From Pseudocercospora fijiensis CIRAD86 (taxonomy: Eukaryota; Ascomycota; Dothideomycetes; Mycosphaerellales; Mycosphaerellaceae): DNA of 64,000 nt. The stretch lies in the NCBI RefSeq assembly GCF_000340215.1, contig NW_006921547.1, positions 716,140 to 780,139 on the forward strand, given 5' to 3'. A program made the position numbers and the translations under genes. How positions within the stretch are numbered: position 1 is the first letter of the stretch; the number at the start of each line of letters is the position of its first letter. Below, piece by piece: positions 44,871 through 57,738 of this stretch. The notes beneath the pieces were generated by a model. It was given only the letters and a program-made list of their open reading frames with translations. It ran no database searches and was not told the origin of the DNA.

Positions 44871-47800
44871 CTTCTTAGAGGCCCTTATTAATATATAACC
44901 CGTTTAAGCTCCTACGCCTAGTTCTACTATAGCCTTGTAACTATTAGCAAGGTCTAGACTATATCTCTAAGGCTCTATACTTCTATCTACTAAGGTAGTA
45001 GAGCTCGTAGCTAGAGACGCTATACTAGCGAGCTACGATAGTACTACTCTATCCTAGTAAGCAACCTATATATCCTACTATATCTCTCTAACGTAAGCTC
45101 CTTTAACTTTAACTATAGCCTTATTCTAACTAGCACTCTTAGAAACCCGGCCGTTAAGAGTAGGAAAAGCGGCTTAGTCTATATATATCGATAGAAGGTA
45201 AAGGGTTATCGTATATAGTAAAGTATCTAGGTCGGATAGCCTATAGCGGCGATACGAACAACGACGCCCTTACTTATAGATATCGGTTTTAGATGTTTAA
45301 GGCAGACGGTTATCTCGCTATAAGGTTAGCCTAAGAAGGAATCGTCCGATATAGTAATATTCTCTCTATTAGCTAATCTAAGCCGACGTTACGGCTATTA
45401 TTATATATTAACTCCTTTAGATAAACGAGGCCTTTCTAACCTAAAGTCTAGTAAGTTTTTTAGTTAGCCTTATCGAGATTACGTAGCGGCCTAAATAGTA
45501 GTACTTCTAATATATCGCTAAGGATTAGTTAGCGGTTATACTTCGAACCGTAAAAAGGGTTAGTAGAAACAGCGCCTTAGACTATATATTTAGCTAGTAA
45601 GAGGTTAAAAATAGCATATAGAAGATTAAGGTTAATATATATAGAGTAGATTACGTCGATATACACGTATAGGGAGCGGCTACGAATCGGCTTTAAACCG
45701 AAGGACTTTTAGGGTATAGGATTATATATATTATATATAAGGTAAGCCTGTATTTAACGTGTAGTTAAGGCGTACTAAATAGCGGATTATACGATTATTA
45801 GTTTGTTTTTGTAGCATTATAAGTAAGTTAATAGTAAAGAAGAATAGTATATATATACGAGTTCGATTTAACCTCCTCGAGCTACTATTTAGATATAGAT
45901 AGGATTAGTGTTTCCAAATTATTATAAACTATAATAAGTTAATAGAATAAGTATAAGCGGTCTAACGTCTAAGGCGTAAGAGAGCATTAGTAATACTATT
46001 ATAGTTAGAATAAGGTTATTAAGTCAATATAATAATATTATAAGTAAGGGATAGAAAAAGCGTTTAGTATAGGAGGTTAACGCCTACTTTAGTATCGACG
46101 GAGTACCCTAAGAATACGTAGAAGGCGGAACGGTTATCTATCTAGATAGTGCCTCGGATATTAGGCTATATCTAAGGCTAAATAGGAGCCTAAGGTCCTT
46201 ATAGAAGCGGCCCTACTATTTAAAGGCTACTAGGTACTATTAATATAAGAATACTAGTATCTTATAGAAGGCCGCCTTAGCGTCTTATTTAGTAGTAATC
46301 GTACCCTTACTAAAGCTAGTAACCTTGTTAAAGATATCGTTAAATAGAATATAGCGGATAGATCTATATTTCCTAGGGATAATATTGTTTATAGAATAAC
46401 TATAAATCTATAATAGGTCGTAAATATAGCGGAAGCCTCTATAGTACTTTAGTACTAAACCTTAGCATAGGATAATAAAGTTATACTTACTAGAACCTAG
46501 TACTTTAGTAATACGGTAATATTTTGTCTTGTCGATAAGCTAAGAGGGTAGTACGGGAGTATCTAGGTCTATAGAGCTATTTTTTGAAGTATTTACGGTG
46601 TGATATGCTAGAGCCTTCGTTGCTAATATTAGTACTACGCTTTAGTATATAGTATAAGATATATAGAAGGGAAGGGTCTAGATACTACTAAAGTAGTAAG
46701 CGCTATCGCTCTACTTTTTATAGATAACTAGGAACTATATTAGAATGTTTAGAAGGTTAGTAGGCTTTAACTAAGTAGTATTTATAACTAAATCTAACTC
46801 CTAGGTTATAGAGTTAGCTCTTCTTCTTAAAAGGATACTACCTATATAACTAGTTAAACTAACTATAGCCTATTTACTTATAATCGGCGTAATAATTACT
46901 ATCTAGTAGTAGTCTATTATATATATACCTACTATTATACTAAGAGGGGTAGGGCTAGCCTTTATAGGCTTCTTTAAACTCTTCCTTTATTTATAATAGT
47001 CTAAGCTACCTAATCTTCTTCTTTAGTAGATATATTACTATTTCGGCCGTAGAAGACGGCCGAGATCTCTAATTTAAAGGAGCCTCTAATAGTAAAGAAG
47101 ATTACCGCGGCGGTATATTAGGTTATAGTAGTTACTAGAAACTACTAGTATTCTATAGAAGGTAGTTAGCCTTTACTAGTATATTAGAAATAGTCTACGC
47201 GTTAGGCGATAAGTATCCTATAGTCCTTGCGTCCTTTATAGACTCGATAGCTATATCGTAGCCGTACGTCTAGAGGTAGTAGTCGTAGTAGAAGTTAATC
47301 TAGTTGCGCTAGATATAAAGGGTTTATTTAGGGGTAGTAGGGCCGCTTATAATAGCCTTATTAGCGTATACTATAAACATAAGTACTCTAAACTAGTTAA
47401 TAGCTCGTATAAATATAGTAATATTTAGTAGCGCTATAGTAGCTACCTATATCTTAACTAGGTTAAACTTACCTATAATACTATTCTAAACCTTCTCGTA
47501 AGGCTTCTAAGGTTTAACCCTATACTACTTCTTTAGTAGGAGCTTTTTAAGATCTATTAGTTTAAAGCGGAGGTTATAAATATTAGCAATAATAGGTAAT
47601 TTTATAGTCTTATCTACGCCATTTTTTTACCTATACCTTAACCTATTTAGCTTACCTACGAGGAAGCTTATTTACTTAGGTAATAAGGCCTAGTTAAGTT
47701 AATACTAGTTAAGAGGGTTACTAGGGCGACGTAGGCCTTAGAAACTCGTAGGAGGTCTTCTAAATCTACTATTCTAAGCGAGAAGCGTTAGGAACTAGTA

Positions 47801-48010
47801 TAGATAGAAAACCTAGTAGAAGGAGGGCATCGTTAATTATATAGTTAAGGTCTCTATCCTATATAATATAGGTTTAGTTTTAGGTATCTTTAGGGCGATC
47901 GATGTTAGATTATATAGATAGAAGGTTAGATAGAATGTCTATACTAGCGGCGTTAGTAGTATTCGGAGGTCTAATCCTACCTCCTAGGGCCGCTCTTAGT
48001 ACTATTAATA
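44871..48010 (-). pseudogene. Unidentified decayed ORF(s)
   Basis: Long minus-strand frames closed by TAG/TAA, with protein-like text but no family I can name. Recognisable stretches: FKLIDLKKLLLKK (near 47,566), YGYDIAIESIKDARTIGYLS (near 47,255-47,200), DKTKYYRITKVLGSSKYNF (near 46,530-46,480), and TKxDAKAAFYKILVFLY (near 46,290). The pieces at 47,561 and 46,516 are in different frames, so at least one frameshift or intron lies between. Length and repeat context suggest a DNA transposon or other mobile gene. The promoter-like module at 48,154 points the other way. Confidence 0.4.
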
Positions 48011-48153
48011 AGCGAGCTTTTTAACTACGAATATATATATATAAAGCACTTCCTATCCTTCTACGAGTACTATAGTATTGTAGTAAATATAAAAATCCGT
48101 ATAACAGTAAGAAAGTAGTTATTATTAGTAGAATTAGGCCTCAATTAGTTAAG

Positions 48154-48525
48154 AAGTATATTTACCTAGGAGTAGCTAAACGAGATAGGAGCGTTCGCGA
48201 TCGTACGCCGAACGCGATAAAAGAGAAAAAAAGGTTACTATAGAATAACGGATAGACGGGATATACGCGCTTACGATCGCGTATCGAACGCGATAGTAGG
48301 GAAGGGCCTAAAGATAGTAGTTTGCTAAGAAGTAAGTAAGCAAGATATATATACCTACGCTTATAGGTACGGGGAAGCTCTCCTTTTTAGGCTCCTTTCT
48401 TTCGCTTCTTTCTAGTTCGTCTTATATAGATAGTAGCTGTATTAAATTAATATTTCCTTTAAAGTAGCTTAGATTTTAGTATATATCTTTACTAACCCTT
48501 GTAGTATCCTAGAGCTTTCTCTAAA
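48154..48525 (+). repeat. Promoter-like module, copy 2
   Basis: Similar to 32,462-32,812: GTAGCTAAACGAGATAGGAG, a CT-rich tract, CTTATATAGATAGTAGC, then TTTTAGTATATATC. Confidence 0.75.
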
Positions 48526-49689
48526 GATAAGCCTCTAGGTAAATTTATTCCTAATTAAGCTAGATATTTCACATTATAAAACAAATAGCGGCTTAGGGTT
48601 CTTCTGTAACCTATATACTAACCTATATTATCTAGAAAATAATTTATAATTTCTGATTATTAAGATATATATAGATAACTAACCTTTACTCTTTATCTTA
48701 TAATAGAATAGCTATATTCTTATATATTAGGTCTGTAGTGAGATATATATAGATATATATAAGTATAGGTTTATTATCTAATTTAATGTTTTCTTAGATA
48801 GTCTATAAATAGTCGAGATTCTTACACTCTACGTTAAATAGTACCTTAGAAGAAGGGTGGACGCGGTTCTATAAATACTTTCCTAAATATCTCCCTTATA
48901 AGTTCCTTTATTATTAGGTTTTAAGTAAAAGTATACTACTAGTCCTTACTAGAGGTCCCCTCTATAGGTTTACTATATTTCTAGATAACCGTACGTCTCC
49001 TCTATTCGAATATATAGTATATAGTAGGCACTCTACGCTTAATAGGCCTCCTTTAATAGCTAGTTAATATTGCTCTATCGGTCGTAATAGCCCTACTCGA
49101 TACTTTTATTATTTCTTCCTTTCGTACTATTCGATATACTCGGTTATTATCGAGATTAACTTAAAGTAAAGGAGACAAAACCGCTTATTATCGGTATTTC
49201 TCGGGGGTAAAGATAGCTATAGATATTTCTATAGATTTCTTTTATTATTGGTTTCAACCTAGTCGCTAGTATAAGTATAGCCTATACCGGTAGTACTTAT
49301 AGTACGGACAATGTCGTAACTAGAAGACAAGCTCTAAACCGTACTCTATAATAGGACTATCGGCGAGAATAAGGTCTTTATTTGCTTAGTCGTTCTACTA
49401 ATAATTCTATAATAAGTATACTAATGTTACTAACCACTTAACCTTCTATTATTGTAATCTTATTAAACTTTTACTAAGCGAGGTAAACAGGTAAGACAAG
49501 CTTATAATACTACTCTAGCTACGATTTTTATAAGGCTTTTAATATCTAGGTCTTTTTCGCCTTTTTTATATGCCCTAATATACATATATATATATACTAG
49601 TATTTAGAGTTTCTTTAATCCTATACCTAGATACTATTTTCTTGTTATCCTTTAAAAAAGAGAATAGTACCTCTACTATAGATTTAGAC
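48526..49689. other. Unassigned coding-like sequence
   Basis: Both strands give long runs without TGA but no recognisable family. It lies downstream of the promoter-like module, so a plus-strand gene is possible. Ends in a palindrome CTAGATAGAGAATTCTCTATCTAT at 49,693 that opens repeat X. Confidence 0.35.
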
Positions 49690-52228
49690 CTTACTAGATA
49701 GAGAATTCTCTATCTATAGTTTAAAGGACTAGATAATACTGCCTCTAGATAGATTGTATATAGGGAGCTTTATCTTATCTAGGATATTATCTATAGATAT
49801 AACGGATCTCGGTTACCTATAGCTTGTCTAAGATAATACTAGTATATATAATCTGTCTATACTTGTATATGTCTTATTTAATAGCTATTATCTAAAGATC
49901 TCGCCTATATTATCTATATGTGTAGGTTAAAGAGGGAGCAAATCTATAACTTTCTAGGCTAGTTATAGATATTATAAGAGCTACCTATTAGGGCCTAGGC
50001 CTAGCAGCTAGAAGCCTCCCTAAACCGGCTACGAGAGCGAGTAGTTAATACCGCAAGATCTAGTCGTTATCGTATTAATTGCTTCTACTAGCGCTATTTA
50101 GTAGAATAAGTAGCAATCGACTTACTTTAGCTAGGGTAAGTCCTCTAGGAGAGGCTTAGTATTAATTACTTCTCGTATTATCTTTCTATACCGCTTACGT
50201 AGTACTAGTAACCTCTGCCCCTAAAGTAGTATAGTCTCTTTTATAGTATAAGTATTATCTCTTACTTACTATATACTGCTTTGCTCTTATAGATATTCTA
50301 TTACGTCTTTACTACCCTATCCTCGTTTTTGTATCCTATCGTATATTTATACTTTCATCCTTACCCCTAGAAACCCTAAGGATCCCTCTACTATACTTAC
50401 TAATATAAACAGCGGCGCTATAGACTGCCTTAGTTAATAGGTAAAACGTTCCTTATATAGTAGAAGGGGCAAATCGGCGTATTAGTAGCGGCTACTCGTA
50501 CGTCGACGCTATAGTTAAAGGTATCTAGCTTAGACCTCTTTAATATTATAATCGCTTCTTGTAGCTCCTTATTAATAGTAGCGTCTAACTTCCTTATATA
50601 CTCTATTAGCTATTTAGAACTGTCGGTATTATTCTTTGCTTTATAGGTTAGTTTAAGTCGCCTAAATAGACTACTAAAGGCGAGTAAACTAGAGGTATTA
50701 AAACTAAGCTAGTATTTAGTAACTAGTAGATTATAAAGTATCGCTTCTTCTATATATAGTACTACTAATTATATATCCTTCCTTATTATTAGATTCAAAT
50801 TTACTATCTATAATAGATATCTTTTTACTAAAAGCTCCTTAAATACCTTAGGTCGAAGGTAACAATTAGTATAGGAAGATCTATAACGGCAATAAAGATT
50901 AGGGAGGATTTGTTAGTTAGTAAGATAACGCTATACGTTTTATACTAGATAAATGTAACGAGTATATTATACTTTCCTAGCGATAGGCTTTTAACGCTTC
51001 TTATATATTACGTATTATATTAGTAGATGGCGGTTTTAGAAGTATTATATATAGTTTATTTTTATCTTTTCTATATAATATATATAAAGCTAGATCCTAG
51101 ACAGTAGCTTACGACCCTATATAGTATTTAATCTTCGACTTTTCTTTATTAATATTCCCTATAAACGATTAAAAAGAAAATAGAGCGTCGGCGAGGAGCC
51201 CTATCTATAATAGTAGCTAGATAGACTTAATTTATATACCTACCTAACTAGTAAGGAGGAACGTTATTATAGCGGCTTATTTGCTTCTATATTAAGTTCT
51301 TACTTTATAAGACCGGTAGGTACTATAGTACGATCGTTATATACGACTCGGCGGTAGTTACGCTAATTATAATCTAATATAGCTTAGATCTTAGTAGGAT
51401 TAGTATTATCGTTTCTTAAACGGCGCTCTATAAAGTATCTTTATATAAAGCTCTAGTTGCTATTAGATTTATACTAGAAGCCTCTAAATATATATCTAAT
51501 ATATCTATAAATAGGTAGACTCTTAGTAGTCTAGGGGTATCTAGTAACTTTACTCTAGACGATATAAAAATCCCCGATTGCTATTATTATTAGTCCTGTC
51601 CTAGATAGCAGAATATATACTTTTGTATCTACTTCCGCTCTTAAAAAAAAAGTAAAAAATAGGAGTAGTAAAACGCTTAAAGTTTTACTACCTTCTATAA
51701 TCTTTACTATCTTTAAACGAAATAGGACTAAATAAAAAGCTTAATTAAGCGTTTAATATCTATTCTTGAGCGTTATTATTGGCTTTTATAAAACCTTTTT
51801 TTATTCTTCGAAAGTATCGCTACTATCCTCTTTATATTAACCCCTATATTAGGGATATTCGCTTTAAGGCCTTAGATATCCTTCTTATTATTACGAGATA
51901 CGCCGAGGAATATAGTTTTATAGCCCTATATACGCTAGAATAATAAAGATAAAATTATTAAGATAGTAGTATAGGAAGACTTTCTATAGATAACGTAGAT
52001 TAGTTATTAAGATTAGCTAGTATTATACAATTTAGTATCTAATATATCTCTCCTATAAACAAATTAAGTAAAAATAGCGTAGTAATAGGGTTAAAAAGTA
52101 GTGGGTTTTTCTAGAATACGTTCCCTTACTATAGAATTCTATAAGGTATCTTTAGTCTAGCGCTAATAGTAGCAATTTAGATACCGCTTTTATATCCCTT
52201 TTAGTAACTATATAGCTAGCGCCTATCT
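49690..52228 (-). repeat. Repeat X, copy 1
   Basis: Collinear with 61,678-63,880 over almost its whole length; the second copy lacks about 305 bases corresponding to 50,430-50,734. The left end is a palindrome of TAGATAGAGA type. Minus-strand reading gives fragments such as LRAEVDTKVYILLSRTGLII (near 51,640-51,580) and KLLLLALDxRYLIEFY (near 52,190), no family recognised. The right end stops inside copia coding sequence in both copies, but at different copia positions, so X behaves as an insertion. Confidence 0.7.
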
Positions 52229-52239
52229 ATATTGTATTA

Positions 52240-53090
52240 GTAGTAATAGCGTTGAAAATCTCGGCTCTCTAATAGTCTAGTACTATATAGCTAACTAACT
52301 TTTACGAAGGGAAGGTCGTAAATACTAGTATATAGAAGCCGCTATTATACTCTAGTATAGGGCCCTAAGATAGTCCTAGTCCTATAATTACCTTGCTATA
52401 AGTAAGCTACTAGGCGGCCTATTATTTACTAGTTCTATAGCCGATTTACTATCGGTATAGACTAGATAGGTACCCGTTTGTATTTCGACTTTCCTATATC
52501 TATCTTCTAAAAAGATATACTTATAAAACTATTCTTTAAGGGTAATATACTCCGCTTCGTAGCTAGATAGGAATACAGATTTCTCTAGGGTACTATACTA
52601 ATATATAGGCGCTCTAGGTCTTAAGAAAAATATACAATCTAAGGTAGGAGGCTATATAGTAAGTATAGTGACTTTCCTAGTCGGTATCGCTATAGGCGAC
52701 TAATAGGGTTCCGACTATAGCTTATATACTAGTGCGGTATTATAAGCCTTCGGATTATTTAGATATTTCTAAACTCTTTTTAACGCTTAAAAGTACGTTT
52801 TCTTAGGACTAGGAGAAAACCTAGATACTGCGTCTACGGCGTAGCTTAAATCTAGTCTTATATTAGCTTATAAGTAAGTTAGAGAACCTACTTAGCCCTA
52901 GGGTTGCGTTCTAGGCTCTAGAGAAGCTTATTTTTTAAAAATTCTTTTAAGCGTATCTCGACGTCTTTTAGCCTAGAAATAGCATTTGGTCCTTTCTTAT
53001 TGAATCTAAGTATTACTTCCTTTAAATAGCGGTTTTTACTAAAAGCAATAGATCTATTTATCGGGTTTCTAGGAACCTCGATACTAAGAG
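52240..53090 (-). pseudogene. Copia RT thumb and RNase H fragment
   Basis: Minus strand, reading from 53,090 leftwards: RFNKKGPNAISRLKDVEIRL, GSLTYLxANIRLDLSYAVDA and VSRFSPSPKKTYFxALKRV (end of RT). RNase H follows: SSYEAEYITLKE near 52,555-52,520 and VYTDSKSAIEPVNN near 52,460-52,420. The protein breaks off where repeat X begins. The upstream part of pol is missing, cut by the plus-strand copia piece at about 53,100. Confidence 0.82.
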
Positions 53091-53194
53091 AATACTATCC
53101 GGGGCCTAGATCGCTTAGTTGATTTGATTTAGGGGCTTAAAGCCTAGCCTAGCGAGCAGGTATCCTAAGTATAGATACTATTATTAACCTTAAT

Positions 53195-53690
53195 AATAGG
53201 CAATCCTATCGATCTATACGAGTAAGGAGGACTATATAGAAGGCTATTTAAGAGCCTTAGAATTAATTTAGAAAATAGAACAACCTTCGAACCGAACGGA
53301 ACGACCGAACCGAACCGGACCGATAAAGGGTCTAAAGATCTTAAGAAATATATAAACGTATATATATTATAGATGCAATTATTTAGGTATAATAACTCGA
53401 TAATACTACCTATAGAGAGTCTATCTATATAAAGCTTTATCTTGTCTAGGACAATATCTATAGATGCGAGAAATCTTAGTTATCTATAAACTATCTAAGA
53501 TAATCCTAGGAGATAAAGAATATCTATACTAGGATATATTTAGTACAATAGCTGTTATCTGTATATATAGCTATTCTACTCGGACATAAAGGATATCTAT
53601 AATTTATCTGCGGTAAGATATCTATATATAAACTCTCTAACTATTAGATAATAATATCTTTCTACTATCTATAGGGCACGATATACGATC
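53195..53690 (+). repeat. Copia LTR/leader-like repeat, partial copy
   Basis: Carries CAATCCTATCGATCTATACG, AGAGCCTTAGAATTTA-like text, AACCTTCGAACCGAACGGAA (53,283) and the GATAATAC-rich leader up to 53,690, in the same order as 56,840-57,390. Confidence 0.7.
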
Positions 53691-53935
53691 TTTAGAACTT
53701 TAGGATAGACGGACCTCCTACTAAATAAAGATAAAGACAAACCGCGAAACTACGGGAAAAAGAATTCAAATAGATATATCTTTTAGCGATAAATCTTTCA
53801 CGTTTAGCCGCCTTAAAGGACAACGAGAGACTATATATTTTAGTCTTAAAGGATCGAGCTATATCGTCTCTAGAAATAGTTAAAGTAGAGGAGTATCTTC
53901 TATATAAGCGCAAACTAGATATCTACGAGCTAGTA
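53691..53935 (+). pseudogene. Copia gag, 5' fragment
   Basis: Similar base by base to 57,390-57,640 (ATAGATATATCTT, CTTTCACGTTTAGCCGCCTT, TTTTAGTCTTAAAGGATC). It breaks off near 53,935, where another element begins. The minus-strand open frame 53,692-53,913 is its antisense. Confidence 0.6.
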
Positions 53936-55512
53936 GTCCTCCGCGGAGCTAGTAGCGTTGCCGGCCTATATTTAGATATAAGAACGGCTTAAGCTAAGTT
54001 ATTAAATTAGTACAACTAGTAGGAGGACTTTAGCTTGCCTTGCCTAGTAGCTACTAAGCTATAATATACTATATAATCGTTAAATTAAATATATATTAAG
54101 TTATAACCCTTCTTATCTTTAGCGTACTCTACTATATATTAAAATATATTATAGTTATCGAGATATAGTTGTATAAAGGTATTGCTATAGAAAGCTAGGG
54201 TTCTAACTTCTATTAAGCCGCTTATTAAGCCAACCGTAATCTAGAGTTTCCCTAGCCGCTATTTAGAAAGTCCTATAAATACGAGGTTTTCGTAACTAAC
54301 CTAACTTTAATATAATCGTAGCAGCGACTCGCTATATCGGTAGCGTATTTAGGCGGCCGACGAGAGATAAATAGAGGCGAGCGGTATATCTATTTACTCT
54401 ATAGTAGATATATTCTCCTATAGTATATCGGCGCTACTTCTCTTCTTCTAAAAGCTTACTATTAATAGGAGTCGCTCGTATTTAGGCGCCGAGAGAGATA
54501 GCGCTTAGGTCTATCTAATTAGCGGGCTCGAAACCTAGTAGCGTTAGAGCTAAAGCGGCTAGTATAGTAGCCGGTATCTAAGATATATTTAGCTTCGATA
54601 GTAGTATAGCGAATAGCGACGTAAAGCGGCTAGCGGTAGTATAGGAGCCTCGTTAACTAACTATAATCTTTACGAAGTTTTAAATTTTATTATCGATATA
54701 TACTAATAATACGTATAGGTCGGTAGTACCTAGAGACTCCGTATTCTTATCGCGGGCTTATATTACTATTTCTTCGCTAGGGCCGCGTATTAATATCTAC
54801 CTAGCGACGTCGGGTAGATATTCTACGTACCTAGTCTCGTACTAGAAGGCGGCGTAGTAGTCTTAGTATATCTTATTTACTTACTTTAGCTTGTCTAGGT
54901 TTAGATTTATAGTCTACTTATAGTCTAGATAGGGGAGGCTAGCGTCGAGGGCGCTCTAGATAGAGGTAATAGTTATACTTTCTATATTTTCTAAGAGGCT
55001 ATAGTAGATATCGAAGGCTAGGTCGCCGAGTCGAGAGAATAGTTAGATAGTAGTCGGCGTTAGGAAGGAACCGGATCTTAACCTATATTACTAGTTTTTA
55101 TATACTTTACGTTTATTAGTAAACCGTTCTAGGTCGGTAGGTCTCTAACTCTTAGTAGTTCTAGCCGTAAAAGGATACGAGATAGATATCGCGGTATTTT
55201 AGGAAGCGGAAGCGAGCTACGACTAAGGCGCCCTACTTCGTCTTCTTTTTCGATAATAAAGATATTCGTATCGTTAAGCACGGTACTTAGGCTAGTACAA
55301 AAGACTAGGAGAAAGCGCGTAGCGTTTTTATAAGCTAAGAGTATATTAGCGAGTAGCTCCGGATCGGTACTATAGGCGTAATCTAGTTCCTTATATATAG
55401 CGGAGATCCCTTTCTATACGAAGCTTTTAAACGCGGATATAGTATCTAGGCTTATCTATCGGATCTACTCTTTAGGACTATCTATTATAGCGAAGGCGTA
55501 TTTATAGATAGT
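53936..55512 (-). pseudogene. Unidentified decayed ORF downstream of the module
   Basis: Minus-strand frames downstream of the promoter-like module at 55,513-55,912. Readable text includes YRLRSGSFLTPTTIxLFSRL (near 55,100-55,040), GDLAFDIYYSLLENIESITI (near 55,035-54,975) and LPYLDYKxTINLNLDKLKxV. I do not recognise the family. GC-richer patches and fewer stops than neighbours suggest a once functional protein. It interrupts copia gag. Confidence 0.4.
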
Positions 55513-55912
55513 TAGCAATATAAAGCCTAGTAGCTAAGTAGTAAGGATATATACTAAAACCTAGACTAAAAGAAATACTAAAGGCTAAAGGAACTCTTAG
55601 TTAGTATAGCTACTATTTATATACGACGAAGTATAAAGAAAGAAAGAAAGGAGCTTTAAAGGGAGATATCCTTCCTAAGTATCCCGCTACGCGGGAGTAT
55701 ATAGTATCTAGCGTATAATTATAGGTATATATTTCTCGCTTACTTACTTTTTAGTAGCTCTATGTCGTTATATTATTCCTTACTATCGCCCTTAGCGCGT
55801 AACTATAAGTACGTATATTCCGTCTATCTATTGCCTTAAAACAATCTTATAGAACTACTATCCTTTTCGGTATATAAGCGCGAACGCTTCTATCTCGTTT
55901 AACCGCTTCTAA
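55513..55912 (-). repeat. Promoter-like module, copy 3 (inverted)
   Basis: Reverse complement matches 32,462-32,812 and 48,154-48,525: GAAGCGGTTAAACGAGATAG, CT-rich run, GTATATAAATAGTAGCTA (TATA-like), TTTTAGTATATATCC. Confidence 0.75.
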
Positions 55913-56392
55913 GTAATAGTAGTAATAGTCGCGTATATAGCAAATAGAACGGCTACTCTACTACTACGTACTATAGTAATAGTACTATTAGTTTACCTAG
56001 TAGTAGTACTAGATATAATAGTATAGTTAGTAGTATAAGCTAGTATATATCGCCTCGCGTAGTTATAAGGCCGTAGGTCGTAACCTGCTTAGACCTAAGT
56101 AGATAGCAACTAGTAATACCTTAAAGTAGTATACTACTATACTGCCTGTTTGCTAGTAAGCTTTAGCTTTGTAGCTAGTAGTAGTAGTATAGAGGTAGGT
56201 ATCCGGCTAGTAGTAGTTATAGGGATCTAGAAATTACCTTGCTACGCGATTTTAACTCCTAGGCAATTTTATTAGAAATAGCGGATTCTATAATCTACTA
56301 TATTGCTAGGGCTTAGGCGGATAGCTAGAGCTTAGGAAAGTAGCGTATAGAGTCCTACTAACCTTTTCTACCTTCTATAATCTATTAGTTAA
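55913..56392. other. Unassigned, TAG/TAGTAG-rich
   Basis: Short runs of (TAG)n, for example 56,180-56,192 and 56,205-56,214. No gene recognised. Confidence 0.4.
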
Positions 56393-57389
56393 TAATGAAC
56401 TTACCGATTAAGAAGCCCTAAGCACTTTCTTACGAATAGAAAGATATAGAAATAGATCGAAAATTCGTACTTCGAGAGAGAACTCTTATAGGTCGATTGC
56501 TCCTATAATAACTAGCTCTAGAGATCTAATTACAAGATAGATACTAGAGGTACCTAGTAGTACGCGTAACTTATTACGCGTCCCGCGAAAACTCTAGGAT
56601 ATTAGTAGCTACTACTATATAGCTACGGATGTCGCTACTTAGCTAGATAAGTAACTTAACTATTATCTACTCGATAACTAATACTATAACTTCCGAAACT
56701 CCCTACGATATCCGCTCGACTATATACTATACCCTCGAATAGATTCCCGAAACGTCTCGTAGAATAAGATATTATATACCTATAGACATATATAGATAGC
56801 TATCTATACTCTCGATACTTGCTAATAATAATCGATCGTCCTATCGGATTATCTCGATAATACGTAATCCTATCAACCTATACGGATAAGAACAACGATA
56901 TAAAACGTCGTTTACGAGCTTCGGAAATTGTTTAGGAAATAGATTAACCTTCGAACTAAACGAAACGACCGAGCCGAACGGGACCGTTAAAGAGTCTAAA
57001 GATCTTAATCTATATACAAACGTATATATATTAACGTATCTATAATAAAGACTATCGACTAAAGATATAATTATTTAGACAACTAGCTATCTATAGCTAT
57101 AGATATTATCTATATCTAGAGCTAAAACAAATAGATAATACTACCTTTAGAAAAGATATCTCTAGGTAGCTTTATCTTATCTAAGACGATACTAGTACAG
57201 ACGAACTATCTATACCTACACATATACACACATCGACAACTATTGTCTAACTAGACAGTTATCCTACTAGGCGACTAAGAGTATCTATGCCATATCTACA
57301 GCAAAATATCTATAGGTAAACCCTCTAAATATAAGATAATACTATCTATATATTACCTTAAGTAGATAATATGCTATATTTACAATTTG
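56393..57389 (+). repeat. Copia LTR/leader-like repeat, copy 3
   Basis: More diverged than copies 1 and 2 but with the same block order: TTACCGATTAAGAAGCCC, ACTAGAGGTACCTAGTAGTA, GATATAAAACG, then the GATAATAC leader (57,080-57,370). Confidence 0.72.
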
Positions 57390-57738
57390 AAAAAAGACGG
57401 ACTTCCTTCTAAAGACTAAGACAAATTACTTAAACTACGCGAAGAAACATCTAAGTTTATAGATATATCTTCTAGCTATAAGTCTTTTACGTTACGCCGC
57501 CCTAAAGGAGAAAAACCTCTAGATTTTAGTCTTTAAGGATCTTAGCTTATCTAGTAGAAAGGGGCTATTTTTAAGGTATAATCGATAACAAAAAGACGAA
57601 GAAACTTAAGCTAAAGCTTTAGCTATTCTTCGACTATCTATAGAGGACAGTTCTTTAACATAAATTTAGAATAAGACGGATCCGAATAAAGCTTGGAATA
57701 CTCTAAAAGAATTATATCCGTAGCTAAATTAGAGGCAA

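Noticed and set aside
53692..53913. Minus-strand open frame of 73 codons
   Set aside because: Antisense of a copia gag fragment that is similar to 57,390-57,640.
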